Part shown: positions 53,446 through 63,310 of the stretch, in pieces
How positions within the stretch are numbered: position 1 is the stretch's first letter
Layout: each line of letters starts with the position of its first letter
Origin: Epsilonproteobacteria bacterium UBA4036
GTDB taxonomy: Bacteria; Campylobacterota; Campylobacteria; Campylobacterales; Arcobacteraceae
Length of the DNA stretch: 64,000 nucleotides
NCBI GenBank assembly: GCA_002382325.1
Contig: DGAG01000016.1
Location: 59,354 to 123,353 of the forward strand
Reading direction: 5' to 3'
The notes under the pieces: generated by a model
The model's database searches: none
Seen by the model: only the letters and a program-made list of their open reading frames with translations
What the model was told of the DNA's origin: nothing
Translations under genes and position numbers: made by a program

Positions 53446-55266
53446 ATGATGAAAGAAGCCATTGCACTTTTAAAAAAACATAACTTATTGAAAATTATTG
53501 ATGAAGAGTTGGATATCTATTTAGAAATTCCTCATGTTGCCTATGTTGAGGTGAAAAGACCCGATTCTAAAGCGATTTTATTTACCAATGTTGTTGATAA
53601 AAAAAACAATAAAAAGTTTGATATCCCTGTATTGATGAACGTATTTTGTAATGAAGAAGCAGTACAACTTTTTATTGGTGATGGCGATAAAATTGGACGA
53701 GAGATTGAAAGCTTACTTAAAATGAAGCCACCCACGACTTTTTCAGAAAAACTCTCAACCTTTGGAAAACTCTTTGCACTTAAAAATACCATTCCTAAAA
53801 AACTCAAAGGAAAAGGGGAGTGTCAACAAGTCATTAAACTAGGAGTTGAGGCTAAACTCTCTGATTTACCGATTCTAACCACATGGGAGCAAGACGGTGG
53901 TCCTTTTATTACCATGGGGCAAGTCTATACAACGTCTTTAAATGGTGAATTGAAAAATTTAGGGATGTATCGATTGCAAGTCTATGAGGATAATACATTA
54001 GGAATGCACTGGCAAATTCATAAAGATTCAAACCATTTTTTCCATGAGTATAAAGCTGCAGGTAAAAAAATGCCTGTAAGTATTGGAATTGGTGGGGATC
54101 CTATGTACATTTGGTGTGGTCAAGCACCGTTGCCCATTGGTATTTTTGAGTTGATGTTGTACGGTTTTGTTAAAAATAAAAATGCTCAACTCGTAAAAAG
54201 TATCACCAATGATATTTATGTCCCTAAAGACAATGATTTTATTATTGAAGGGTTTGTTGATCCAAGTAAACTTAGAATCGAAGGACCATTTGGAGATCAT
54301 ACCGGGTACTACACGCTTGAAGAAGAGTATCCTTTTATGGAAATAACCGCCATTACACATAAAAAAGAGCCTACGTATTTGGCTACGGTTGTGGGAAAAC
54401 CTCCATTGGAAGATAAGTATATGGGACATGCCACAGAGCGAATTTTCTTACCGTTACTTAAAACCACAGCCCCGGATTTAATTGATTATTATATGCCTGA
54501 AAATGGGGTGTTTCACAATTTAATCTTAGCCAAAATCAAAACACTTTACCCAGGACATGCCTCTCAAATGATGCACGCCTTTTGGGGAGTAGGGCAAATG
54601 AGTTTTGTCAAACATGCTATTTTTGTAGGAGAAGATGCTCCTTCTTTAACCAACCATGAAGCCATCGTTGAATACATTTTAAATCGAGTTAATTTTGATG
54701 ATATATTGGTTTCTCGTGGCGTGGTTGATGCCCTTGACCACAGCAGTCCCAAATTTGCCGTAGGGGGAAAACTGGGGCTTGATTGTACAGCAGATGAGAT
54801 TGATGAACTGGGAATTACACTTTTAAGCGATGATGAGTTACTTCAAAAAATGCAACACATCAGCAATGAGATAAAAACCTTGAAACAATATTTTACGCAA
54901 ACCAAAAATCCCATTTGTGTCATTGGGGTGGATAAAACACGCAATCAAAAATATCTTTTAGAGGAGTTAAAACCTCTGTTTGACCATATCAAAATATTGG
55001 TTGTCGTTGATGAAGCTAAAAACAGCGTAGACAATCCTTATATGCTCGTATGGAGAGTAACCAATAACATTGACTCCAATCGAGATTTATACCTCTATGG
55101 ACATACCATTTGCCTAGATGCGACCAATAAAAACAGCCACGACAACTTCAAACGACGATGGCCCGATGACGTGGATTGCACCAAAGAAGTCATTGAGTCA
55201 TTAGTAAAACGTGGAATCATAGAAGTCGATGAGGTATTTGAAAAGCAGTTTAGGTTGTGCCAGTAA
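53446..55266 (+). CDS. UbiD-family decarboxylase, probable menaquinone biosynthesis
   Basis: The 606-residue protein matches the UbiD family, prenylated-FMN enzymes that decarboxylate aromatic acids. The family features ITNDIYVPKDNDFIIEGFVDP, EGPFGDHTGYYTLEEEYP, and KPPLEDKYMGHATERIFLP with the catalytic Glu region are present. Campylobacterota use such a decarboxylase in the futalosine menaquinone pathway, and complex I and Frd here need menaquinone. The assignment rests on the phylum, not on other mqn genes nearby. ATG at 53446 or 53449 follows GGAAAA. Confidence 0.85.
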   Translation: MMKEAIALLKKHNLLKIIDEELDIYLEIPHVAYVEVKRPDSKAILFTNVVDKKNNKKFDIPVLMNVFCNEEAVQLFIGDGDKIGREIESLLKMKPPTTFSEKLSTFGKLFALKNTIPKKLKGKGECQQVIKLGVEAKLSDLPILTTWEQDGGPFITMGQVYTTSLNGELKNLGMYRLQVYEDNTLGMHWQIHKDSNHFFHEYKAAGKKMPVSIGIGGDPMYIWCGQAPLPIGIFELMLYGFVKNKNAQLVKSITNDIYVPKDNDFIIEGFVDPSKLRIEGPFGDHTGYYTLEEEYPFMEITAITHKKEPTYLATVVGKPPLEDKYMGHATERIFLPLLKTTAPDLIDYYMPENGVFHNLILAKIKTLYPGHASQMMHAFWGVGQMSFVKHAIFVGEDAPSLTNHEAIVEYILNRVNFDDILVSRGVVDALDHSSPKFAVGGKLGLDCTADEIDELGITLLSDDELLQKMQHISNEIKTLKQYFTQTKNPICVIGVDKTRNQKYLLEELKPLFDHIKILVVVDEAKNSVDNPYMLVWRVTNNIDSNRDLYLYGHTICLDATNKNSHDNFKRRWPDDVDCTKEVIESLVKRGIIEVDEVFEKQFRLCQ

Positions 55267-55335
55267 GTATGTATTGGTTGATGGTGATGAGTTTTAAAGG
55301 TGGAAACTCCCAACTTTCAGTTGGGAATACATACT
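55266..55335. repeat. Nested inverted repeat downstream of UbiD gene
   Basis: AGTATGTATT (55266-55275) pairs with AATACATACT (55326-55335), and inside it TCCCAAC/GTTGGGA (55308-55326) forms a tight hairpin around TTTCA. It begins at the UbiD stop and may act as a terminator, though T-runs are poor. Confidence 0.6.
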
Positions 55336-55383
55336 AAAATTTTCACCATCTCAAAAGAGTCCAAAATAAGTTTCATTTTCCGA

Positions 55384-55432
55384 AACTCTCGTCACTTTTC
55401 ACTTTTCACCATTCACTACTCACTCTACTCAT
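55384..55432. repeat. Heptamer-periodic repeat, site 3
   Basis: Consecutive 7-mers such as TCTCGTC, ACTTTTC, ACTTTTC, ACCATTC, ACTACTC and ACTCTAC continue the 7-bp rhythm of sites 1 and 2. ACCATTCACTACTCAC (55408-55423) is the exact reverse complement of 16853-16868. It lies between two convergent genes. Confidence 0.65.
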
Positions 55433-57705
55433 CCTGCTTTCACTCCATTTTTCCCATGCTCTTTGACATAGTACATTAAATTATCCACACGAGTTAAGGC
55501 ACTGTTTGCTGTATCCTCGTCTTGCAATTGGGTCACACCAAAACTGCAGGTAACGGTTTGATTGATTTGAAAGTTAAAATTTTCAATTTTTTCTTTTAAA
55601 TGAAGGGCTGCAATGGTGGCTTGTTCTAGATTGGTTTGGGTTAAGACAATTAAAAACTCTTCACCGCCCCAACGTCCTACTTGGTCGGTGGATCGAATAC
55701 TGTTTTTGGTTAATTGGGCTAAATCGATTAACACGGTATCGGCTAAATTGTGTCCGAATGTATCGTTGATACGTTTAAATCCATCAATATCAAAAAAGAT
55801 AATGGATACAGGAGTTTTATAGCGAGTGGCACTTTGCAATTGTTCTTCTAAGATGGTATCAATTTGGCTGCGATTATTGATTTTGGTTAACGTATCAATG
55901 GTAGCCGCTTTATAGAGTTTTTGTTCCGTAATTTTTCGTTTTTCAATCTCTTGTTTGAGTCTGACATTATAAAAACCAAAAATCAAAAGACAAAGAAACA
56001 AGGGCACCCCTAATTTATAGAGCAAACTGTAATCCGTATGAGAAGCGTAGAGGATTTTAAAATATTTTTCCTCGATTTGATTGAGGCTTTCTTCATCTAA
56101 ACTTTCAATGGCTTTATTAAGTAGCCCAATTAACTCAGACTCCTTTTTATGTGCCATATAACGCAAATCATAGCTATAAGAGGTGGTGCCAGAAATCTTT
56201 AGATTAGAAAAATTGCCTGATTTGATGTGATGTGTTAATGTAGGCAATACATCAATAAAAGCAAACGCTTTATTGGATGCCAAAAGGTCCAATGCCATTT
56301 TGCTGTTTTGAACTTCAATAAAATTAATTTTAGGGTATTGCGTTTTTATTTTTTTGGCAATAAGAGTGTTTTTAACCAATAAAACCGTTTTATGATTGAG
56401 TTGATTCATGCTACTAATAAACTCTTCATTGTTTCGTGTGGCAATTGCATAGGGGTAAGATTTTATGACATTGGAATAAATCATATCTTCTTGGGTGGTT
56501 GTATCATAACTGAGTTGAAGTTTAACACTGTGTGAAGTTTGTTTGAGCCGATTTTCAACGACATTGGGGGTTAATAGAGGTTCATAATGGGAAGAGAGTT
56601 GAATATTTTTTCGAAGTTGTTCCCAAATATCAATGGCAATTCCTCGTACAAAATCCGTGTCATACAAATAAAAAGGTTCAAAATTTTCTGTCAAATAAGT
56701 AACCTTTTGTTTTTTGATAAACTCTTTTTCTTCGGGTGAAAATAAAAGCAATTTATTGTTATAAATAAAATCGGTTAAATTCATTTTAAAATTTTTAGTA
56801 AAGCCTAAAATTGAGTAGATTTTTGCAATCTCTTCTACTTTTTCTTGATCAAGATGACCTAAGGCAACCCCTGTATTGAGTGCCAACTCTTTTAACACAT
56901 ACGCTTCATATAAAAGAGCATCCAACGTTCTGTTTTGAGTATTGTATTGATTAAAAATCAAATTGACGGTTTCACTGATATTATCAAAGGCATATTGCCA
57001 TCCTTTTAAAGAAGCTTTATAAAAATGATAGACATCAATGGGATTGTCTTTGAGTTCTTTTTGAGAGGTGAATAAAATGCCATCGTAAAAATTAAATCCA
57101 TAATCTTTGGGGTCAAAAACAGTGTAGGGAATTTTTTTAACTTCTAATGCGTAGGGTTCATTGGAGATATATGCTCCTACAGCATCGGTTTTCTTTTCAA
57201 TTAGATCCTTGATATTATAAGTATGATTTTGAAAGTTTAACTCTTTTAAATCAACACCATTACTCACAAGCATGGCATGAATAGCAACCGTACCTATGGC
57301 ATCATTGGTGAGCATAATATTTTTGTGTTTTAAGTCAGCCATTGATTTTAGTTGAGAATCTTCCAGTGCCAATAAAATCAAAGGAGAATTTTGGAAAATG
57401 GCAAATAAAGCAACAATATCATTGCCTTTGATTTTATCCAAAATAACAGAAGAACGACCTATACTGTAAGTTGAAATGCCTTTAAGAACATCTTGAGTCA
57501 AATTGACGTTATTGTTCATCTCTTTAAAAGAGACATCCAACCCATACTCTTTATAGTATCCTTTTTCTTTGGCAACATAATACCCTGCAAACTGGAATTG
57601 ATGCAACCAAGGCAGTTGCAAACTCACTTTTCGCAAAGGCTCTTGGGCAAATAAAGAACCACAAAACAGCAGTAAAATAGTACAATATAAATAAATATTT
57701 TTCAT
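55429..57705 (-). CDS. Periplasmic-sensor diguanylate cyclase with two binding-protein domains
   Basis: The 758-residue inner-membrane protein has a signal-type N-terminus, an NMT1/THI5-like periplasmic domain (about 22-310, with LPWLHQFQFAGYYVAKEKGYYKE), a second SBP_bac_3-like domain (about 330-555), one TM helix (about 560-580), a short coiled coil and a GGDEF domain. The catalytic signature is GGEEF at 680-684 and the inhibitory site RSTD at 671-674, so it should make c-di-GMP from GTP with product inhibition. The ligand is unknown; thiamine precursors, sulfonates or amino acids are possible. Confidence 0.9.
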   Translation of the reverse strand: MKNIYLYCTILLLFCGSLFAQEPLRKVSLQLPWLHQFQFAGYYVAKEKGYYKEYGLDVSFKEMNNNVNLTQDVLKGISTYSIGRSSVILDKIKGNDIVALFAIFQNSPLILLALEDSQLKSMADLKHKNIMLTNDAIGTVAIHAMLVSNGVDLKELNFQNHTYNIKDLIEKKTDAVGAYISNEPYALEVKKIPYTVFDPKDYGFNFYDGILFTSQKELKDNPIDVYHFYKASLKGWQYAFDNISETVNLIFNQYNTQNRTLDALLYEAYVLKELALNTGVALGHLDQEKVEEIAKIYSILGFTKNFKMNLTDFIYNNKLLLFSPEEKEFIKKQKVTYLTENFEPFYLYDTDFVRGIAIDIWEQLRKNIQLSSHYEPLLTPNVVENRLKQTSHSVKLQLSYDTTTQEDMIYSNVIKSYPYAIATRNNEEFISSMNQLNHKTVLLVKNTLIAKKIKTQYPKINFIEVQNSKMALDLLASNKAFAFIDVLPTLTHHIKSGNFSNLKISGTTSYSYDLRYMAHKKESELIGLLNKAIESLDEESLNQIEEKYFKILYASHTDYSLLYKLGVPLFLCLLIFGFYNVRLKQEIEKRKITEQKLYKAATIDTLTKINNRSQIDTILEEQLQSATRYKTPVSIIFFDIDGFKRINDTFGHNLADTVLIDLAQLTKNSIRSTDQVGRWGGEEFLIVLTQTNLEQATIAALHLKEKIENFNFQINQTVTCSFGVTQLQDEDTANSALTRVDNLMYYVKEHGKNGVKAG

Positions 57706-57742
57706 ACAAAAATTGTACTACAAATACCTAAAAAAGGCAATG

Positions 57743-58738
57743 CTAGGTGTTAACAACTAAAATGTCACTGGCACAAATATCCAAATAAATTGTGCTATTG
57801 TCACTAAAATTAAAATCTGAAGAGACATTGGCTTTGATAAAAAAAGTGTTATGTTCACTAAAATTTAACACCAATTCATAATAATCTCCACAATACGAAA
57901 CTTGCTTAATATGAAGCTTAATTGCCGTTGGATGATAGGTAACAAACGTTTTATTCAATCGGATAATGGCACTTTGTTCTTCCTGAAGAGTTATTCCAAA
58001 ATGTTGAACAATGCTTTGAGGTAAAATATTAATGTCACCTAAAAACTTTGCAATATACAAGTTTGCAGGTTGACTAAAAAGTTCTTGAGGTGTTCCAAAT
58101 TGTACCAAGGTTTTATTTTGTAAAATTCCAATTTTATCGGAAATACTCAAGGCCTCTTTTTTATCGTGTGTGACTAAAATCGCACTTAAGCCCAATTTTT
58201 TTATGATGTCTTTGAGCCAAAGTTTGGTTTTATCGCGTAAAAGTGAGTCTAAATTTGAAAAAGGTTCATCGAGTAATAATATTTTGGGATTGTACGCAAT
58301 GGTTCTTGCAATGCTTACTCGCTGTTGCTGTCCTCCGCTTAATTCATGGATTTGTTTGTTTCTGTGTTCAACCAAATCAAACTGTTTGAGTAACTCATCA
58401 ACGCGTCGTTGCTTTTCAATGGCATTGAGGTTAAATAAAGCAAATCCGATATTTTCTTTAACATCCAAATGCGGAAACAACGCATAATCTTGAAAAATAT
58501 ACCCAATGTCTTTATTGCATTTTTGATTGCCTGAAATTTGACAAGTTTCATTGAGCAGAATTTCACCTTCAAATTTCTCTTGTAAAGAAGCAATGGCTCG
58601 TAAAATAGTGCTTTTCCCACTTCCACTGGGTCCTAGAATGGTTACAATTTCTCCTTCTTGAACGCTAAAAGAGACCTCTTTTAAAATCTCCATATTGCCA
58701 AAAGAGATGCCAAAATTATTGACTTTTATTCCAAACAT
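57743..58738 (-). CDS. fbpC: Fe(III) ABC transporter ATP-binding protein
   Basis: The 331-residue ATPase energises the iron importer. It has Walker A GPSGSGKST near 37-45, the signature LSGGQQQRVSIA near 133-144, Walker B LLLDEP and the H-loop LVTHD. A C-terminal regulatory region (about 240-331) resembles TOBE-type domains. It ends the operon fbpA-fbpB-fbpC with one base between it and fbpB. The metal is inferred from the binding protein. Confidence 0.9.
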   Translation of the reverse strand: MFGIKVNNFGISFGNMEILKEVSFSVQEGEIVTILGPSGSGKSTILRAIASLQEKFEGEILLNETCQISGNQKCNKDIGYIFQDYALFPHLDVKENIGFALFNLNAIEKQRRVDELLKQFDLVEHRNKQIHELSGGQQQRVSIARTIAYNPKILLLDEPFSNLDSLLRDKTKLWLKDIIKKLGLSAILVTHDKKEALSISDKIGILQNKTLVQFGTPQELFSQPANLYIAKFLGDINILPQSIVQHFGITLQEEQSAIIRLNKTFVTYHPTAIKLHIKQVSYCGDYYELVLNFSEHNTFFIKANVSSDFNFSDNSTIYLDICASDILVVNT

Positions 58739-58739
58739 G

Positions 58740-60341
58740 TTAATCCTTAATCATATTTCGTGCCAAAATAAGTACCGAAACAATTCCAAGACCCACGATA
58801 AACATTGCAGGAACACTGGATTGTACTATTTGGGATTGATTGACATACTCATGACTTAAAATTGCCAGAGTGTCGTAGTTAAATGGGCGTAAAACCAACG
58901 TTAAGGGCAGTTCTTTAATCACTTCAATGAAGACAATAATAAACGATGCCAACACAGAGTTTTTGATTAAGGGCAAAATAACGTGTCTCAATGTTGTTAT
59001 GGGAGTAATATTCATTGTTTTACACGCATCATCATAACTGCTTGGGATTTTTGAAAATCCCGATTCATAGTTATTAATTGAAATGGCTAAAAAACGTACA
59101 CTGTAACCAAAAATTAAAGCAATTATTGTGCCACTGATTAAAATATTAAGCGTTAAAATATTGAAAATATAGCGGTCAATAAGTGCAAAAAAGCTTAAAA
59201 TCCCTACGGCAACAACTGCCCCAGGAATAGAGTATCCCAGTTTGACAATTTGTGTGAGAATATCGGAAGTTTTATTTTTGCTCAAACGCACATTGTAAAC
59301 AAAAATAAAAGCTAAAGCCGTGATTAAAAAAGCACTAAAGGTGGCTATTATAAGAGTTTGAATAAGAATTTGAATAAAAGAATCATCAATAACTTCGTGG
59401 TAGGAAAGCATAAACCAGTAACTCATTTGAGTAAAAGGAAGTAAAAATCCCAAGAAAAAAGGGATGAAGCATAACAAAAATGCCAAAATATTATTACCCC
59501 CTTTTAATTTGATTTTAGAAATGGGCTTAAAATCTTTTCCACTGCTTTTATACTGTTTGTTAATGCGTTGTAATTTTTCTAAAAAAATCAGTACAAAAAT
59601 AAATAACATTAATAAACTTGCTAATCGTGCAGCATCTTCAATGCTTCCCATACCAAACCATGTTCGAAAGATTCCTGTTACAAAAGTAGCCACACCATAA
59701 TAATCCATCACGCCAAAATCAGAAACGGCTTCCATAACGGCTAAAATAACACCGGCAACAATAGCTGGTCTTGAAATAGGAATGATAACCTTATAAAATA
59801 TTTGCCACTGGGATAAGCCTAAGGTTTTAGACGCATCAATAATGGAAGCCGATTCTGCCCGTAAATAGGTTTTTGAAATCAAATAAACGTAAGGATACAA
59901 AACCAAAGACATAACAATAATCGCCCCTTCAATTGACATAATGTCAAAAAAAATAACTTCATCCAAGCGTTTGTCAAACAAATTTAAAATAAAGGTTGTC
60001 ACAGTCCCCGTTATATCAAACATTCCGCCATAAATATACGCCACAATATACGTAGGAATAGCAAACGGTAAAATCAAAGCGTAGTGAAAAAAGTTTGAAA
60101 AAGAGAAACTAAAAACAGTGGTGACATAAGCCGTTGAAAACCCAATGATTGAGGTTAAAAAAGCAACGCCTACCATAATATATAAAGAGTTAAAAATATA
60201 ATCCCCAAGAACGGTTTGTTTTAAGTGTTCCCAGTTTTCGGAACTGCCTAAAAAAATATGAGAAAGAATGATAATGGCAGGAACAGAAATAAGCAGTGTT
60301 AAAACAACACTGCTTATGTTTAATGGCTTAAAATTTTTCAA
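58740..60341 (-). CDS. fbpB: Fe(III) ABC transporter permease
   Basis: The 533-residue inner-membrane permease contains two fused permease halves with about 12 helices, each with an EAA-type loop (DASKTLGLSQWQIFYKVIIPISRPAI and DDACKTMNITPITTLRHVILPLIKN, cited by their EAA-like cores near 170 and 445). Such a fused permease is typical of FbpB/SfuB iron importers. It lies between fbpA and fbpC. Confidence 0.92.
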   Translation of the reverse strand: MKNFKPLNISSVVLTLLISVPAIIILSHIFLGSSENWEHLKQTVLGDYIFNSLYIMVGVAFLTSIIGFSTAYVTTVFSFSFSNFFHYALILPFAIPTYIVAYIYGGMFDITGTVTTFILNLFDKRLDEVIFFDIMSIEGAIIVMSLVLYPYVYLISKTYLRAESASIIDASKTLGLSQWQIFYKVIIPISRPAIVAGVILAVMEAVSDFGVMDYYGVATFVTGIFRTWFGMGSIEDAARLASLLMLFIFVLIFLEKLQRINKQYKSSGKDFKPISKIKLKGGNNILAFLLCFIPFFLGFLLPFTQMSYWFMLSYHEVIDDSFIQILIQTLIIATFSAFLITALAFIFVYNVRLSKNKTSDILTQIVKLGYSIPGAVVAVGILSFFALIDRYIFNILTLNILISGTIIALIFGYSVRFLAISINNYESGFSKIPSSYDDACKTMNITPITTLRHVILPLIKNSVLASFIIVFIEVIKELPLTLVLRPFNYDTLAILSHEYVNQSQIVQSSVPAMFIVGLGIVSVLILARNMIKD

Positions 60342-60365
60342 ATGACTCTTTTATTGTGTTTGATA

Positions 60366-61373
60366 TTATTTCCAGTTTGCTTGGTCGAAAATTTTAACAG
60401 CTAGTTTATTATTTTCTCCTAAAACATTCATTGAAATGGTGTCATCTTCAAATGTTCCCCATGATTTTACCACATCACTGGCTTCAATATTTTGTAATAC
60501 CGGATATTCAAAATTGGCTTGTGCAAAAAGTTTTTGCGCATCAGGTGAAGCTAAAAATTCAATAAATTTAATGGCATTGTCTTTATTGGGAGAGTATTTT
60601 GCCACTCCTGTACCGCTTACGTTAATATGCGTTCCACCCTTTTCAAATTTTGGAAATAAGATTTTCACTTTTTTAACAGCCTCGGCTTGTGCTACATCTT
60701 TGTTATCCACCATTTGTCCCACATAATAGGTATTGGCGATCGCAATCTCTCCAATTCCATTGGCAATGGCGGTGACTTGATATCGGTCATTTCCTTTAGG
60801 CTCTTTTGCCATATTTGCCACAACCCCTTTTGCCCATTGTAGTGCGTATTCTTCTCCATGATGAGCAATAACAGCGGCTAAAAGTGATTGATTGTAAATG
60901 TTATTTGACGATCGAATCATAATTTTCCCTTTGAATTTAGGATCAGCCAAATCTTCATACGTTTTTAATTCATTGGGAACGGTTGAGTCCAATGTATGTA
61001 AAACAACTCGAGCTCGTTTGGTCAAAGCAAACCATTGGTTGTCTTTGTCTCTTAATTTTTCAGGAATATTGGCTATTAAATATTCAGAATCTATGGATTG
61101 TAAAAGTCCTTGATTTTTGGCTTGAAACAGACCTCCTGCATCAACCGTAATTAAAACATCTGCGGGTGAATTTTGACCTTCACTTTGCATTCGTTTAATT
61201 AAAGCACTGGCATCGGCTTTGACGACATTGACTTTTATGCCTGTTTTATCTTCAAACATTTTAAAGAGTTCTTTATCGGTGTCATAGTGTCGGTGAGAAT
61301 AGACATTTACTTCTGAATTTGCAAAAAGTGAACCAGCTAAGAGTAAGGCGCTTAGCGTTAATTTTTTAAACAT
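60366..61373 (-). CDS. fbpA: Fe(III)-binding periplasmic protein of ABC importer
   Basis: With the ATG at 61373 (AAGGAAG upstream) the protein has 335 residues and a signal peptide MFKKLTLSALLLAGSLFA; the in-frame ATG at 61427 would place 18 residues before it. Candidate iron ligands are His-Tyr in SHRHYDTDK near 30 and the Tyr pair in IANTYYVGQM near 205. It delivers ferric iron to FbpB/FbpC. Fur-box-like sequences lie just upstream, so iron starvation probably induces it. Confidence 0.93.
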   Translation of the reverse strand: MFKKLTLSALLLAGSLFANSEVNVYSHRHYDTDKELFKMFEDKTGIKVNVVKADASALIKRMQSEGQNSPADVLITVDAGGLFQAKNQGLLQSIDSEYLIANIPEKLRDKDNQWFALTKRARVVLHTLDSTVPNELKTYEDLADPKFKGKIMIRSSNNIYNQSLLAAVIAHHGEEYALQWAKGVVANMAKEPKGNDRYQVTAIANGIGEIAIANTYYVGQMVDNKDVAQAEAVKKVKILFPKFEKGGTHINVSGTGVAKYSPNKDNAIKFIEFLASPDAQKLFAQANFEYPVLQNIEASDVVKSWGTFEDDTISMNVLGENNKLAVKIFDQANWK

Positions 61374-61387
61374 TGTACTTCCTTTTT

Positions 61388-61460
61388 TGATAATAATTAT
61401 TGTAATATTAATTAAACCAAGCTTCATTTTTGCTTAATAGTAAGAATGATTATCAATTGT
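61388..61460 (-). promoter_or_regulatory. Candidate Fur-box region upstream of fbpA
   Basis: TGATAATAATTATTG (61388-61402) and AGAATGATTATCAATTG (61443-61459) resemble the GATAATGATAATCATTATC Fur consensus. Both lie between fbpA and the divergent amidotransferase gene. Binding by Fur is inferred. Confidence 0.6.
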
Positions 61461-61532
61461 AAATTAAAAGCTAAAAAAATTAATCTATAAAGTGATATAA
61501 TTTTTAAAAGTAAAGATAATGAAGGAATAAAT

Positions 61533-62102
61533 GTGATTTTAATGATTGATAACTATGACAGTTTTACATACAACATAGTTCAATATTGTTTGGAATTGGG
61601 TGCGGATTTGAAAGTGATTCGTAACGATGAGTTAAGTGTAGAAGAGATTGAACAACTCAATCCTGAAAAAATTATTATCTCCCCAGGACCAGCAACTCCC
61701 AATGAAGCAGGGGTATGTTTGGAAGTGATTAAATATTTTGCTCATAAAAAGCCTATTTTGGGGATTTGTTTGGGGCATCAAAGCATTGCACAAGCTTTTG
61801 GGGCTCAAGTCATACGAGCTAAAAATTTAATGCACGGCAAAATTTCCAAAATTGAAGTGATTAAAGAGAGTGAAATTTTTAAAGGCTTACCCAAACAGTT
61901 TAATCAAACACGATATCACTCTTTAAGTGTTAAAGAAGAGGGAATGCCTGCATGTATTGTTCCTACTGCCATCAGTTTGGATGACAACGAAATTATGGCA
62001 CTTCAAATTAAAGATTTGCCTATTTTTGGTGTTCAATTTCACCCTGAATCCATTATGAGTGAATATGGGTATGAAATTATTGATAATTTTTTAAAGTTAT
62101 GA
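61533..62102 (+). CDS. Aminodeoxychorismate/anthranilate synthase glutamine amidotransferase (PabA/TrpG)
   Basis: The 189-residue class I amidotransferase supplies ammonia for p-aminobenzoate or anthranilate synthesis. LGICLGHQSIAQAFGA carries the catalytic Cys (about 79), and HPES near the C-terminus supplies His and Glu. The start is a GTG at 61533 with AAGGA six bases upstream, giving the typical N-terminus MILMIDNYDSFTYN. No trp or pab synthase subunit is adjacent, so folate or tryptophan use is undecided; it may serve both. It overlaps the next gene by four bases. Confidence 0.92.
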   Translation: MILMIDNYDSFTYNIVQYCLELGADLKVIRNDELSVEEIEQLNPEKIIISPGPATPNEAGVCLEVIKYFAHKKPILGICLGHQSIAQAFGAQVIRAKNLMHGKISKIEVIKESEIFKGLPKQFNQTRYHSLSVKEEGMPACIVPTAISLDDNEIMALQIKDLPIFGVQFHPESIMSEYGYEIIDNFLKL

Positions 62103-63310
62103 TATTAACACACCATTGGCAACATAAATTTTTAATCTTAACTTTGGCTCTTTTTGTAGCCATACTCCTCGTGGTTGCAGAAAGTTTAAGTATCAGTTAT
62201 AAAGAAGCACTGATATTTTATGAAGAAAAAAACCTGCTTCACTATTTAACACAAATTTCAGCCTCTGTGTTGGGACAAAACAGTATTGCTTTACGACTCC
62301 CTTTTATCGTATTGTACACATTAAGTGTTCTTTTGATGTATCAAATGACACATAACTATTTTAAAAATGACAATGATCGATTGATTTCTATTCTTATTTT
62401 TATGTTTTTACCAGGAATTATTGGGGCCTCTTTGTTGGTCAATAATTCAATTGTTGTTATTTTTTGTACCACTCTTTATTTGTATCGATACAAAATAACA
62501 GGAGAACACAACTTTTATTTGTTGGCGATTTTTCTTTTTATTGATAATTCGTTTGCCATTTTATTTTTAGCGCTGTTTTTTTATGCCTTACAAAATCGAC
62601 AAAACAATCTTTTGATAATTGCATTAGGTTTGTTTGGTTTATCGATGTATATGTATGGGTTTGAAACATCAGGAAAACCACGAAGCCATATTTTGGATTT
62701 GTTTGCCATTTATGCCTCGATTTTCTCTCCGCTTGTATTTTTATATTTCTTTTATTCTATGTACCGTGTTGGAATTAAAGGCAAAAAATCAATTTTTTGG
62801 TATATCTCCGTAACGGCACTGGTTTTTTCCTTTTTGCTCTCTTTTCGGCAAAAAATCTATATAGAAGATTTTGCTCCTTTTGTTGTGGTTACTATTCCTG
62901 TGATGATGAAACTCTTTTTTCACTCTTTACGGGTAAGACTTAAAGAATTTAGAAAAAAACACTATGTTTTAGCTTACAGTGCCATTGTGATTTTAGCCCT
63001 AAATGTTTTGGTCATTTTATTTAACAAACCTTTGTATTTACTTTTAAAAGAAGAAGAGAATCATTTTGCCTATAAATATCATTTTGCTCAAGAGATTGCC
63101 GATATTTTAAAAAACAATCGTATTGAAGCTATCACTACTAATGATGTGGAATTGAATTTGCGTTTAAAATATTATGGCATCGAAGAAGATAAAAGGCATT
63201 TCATCTCATTAACACCATTAAACTTGTACGATAAACGATTTGATATTGTTTATTTAAACAAAAATATTCTTTCTATTTATTATGTCAATTTGGATACTCA
63301 AGAAAAATGA
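62099..63310 (+). CDS. Polytopic membrane protein, glycosyltransferase-39/ArnT-like
   Basis: The 403-residue protein has about ten helices and resembles the membrane part of GT39/ArnT-type glycosyltransferases, with an early periplasmic-loop segment (SYKEALIFYEEKNLLHYLTQIS) and helices following, but no clear DE catalytic pair. A ~65-residue soluble C-terminus follows (HYHFAQEIADILKNNRIEA). Its start overlaps the amidotransferase stop as ATGA, and its end overlaps the pilin-like gene by four bases. The function is uncertain. Confidence 0.65.
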   Translation: MILTHHWQHKFLILTLALFVAILLVVAESLSISYKEALIFYEEKNLLHYLTQISASVLGQNSIALRLPFIVLYTLSVLLMYQMTHNYFKNDNDRLISILIFMFLPGIIGASLLVNNSIVVIFCTTLYLYRYKITGEHNFYLLAIFLFIDNSFAILFLALFFYALQNRQNNLLIIALGLFGLSMYMYGFETSGKPRSHILDLFAIYASIFSPLVFLYFFYSMYRVGIKGKKSIFWYISVTALVFSFLLSFRQKIYIEDFAPFVVVTIPVMMKLFFHSLRVRLKEFRKKHYVLAYSAIVILALNVLVILFNKPLYLLLKEEENHFAYKYHFAQEIADILKNNRIEAITTNDVELNLRLKYYGIEEDKRHFISLTPLNLYDKRFDIVYLNKNILSIYYVNLDTQEK

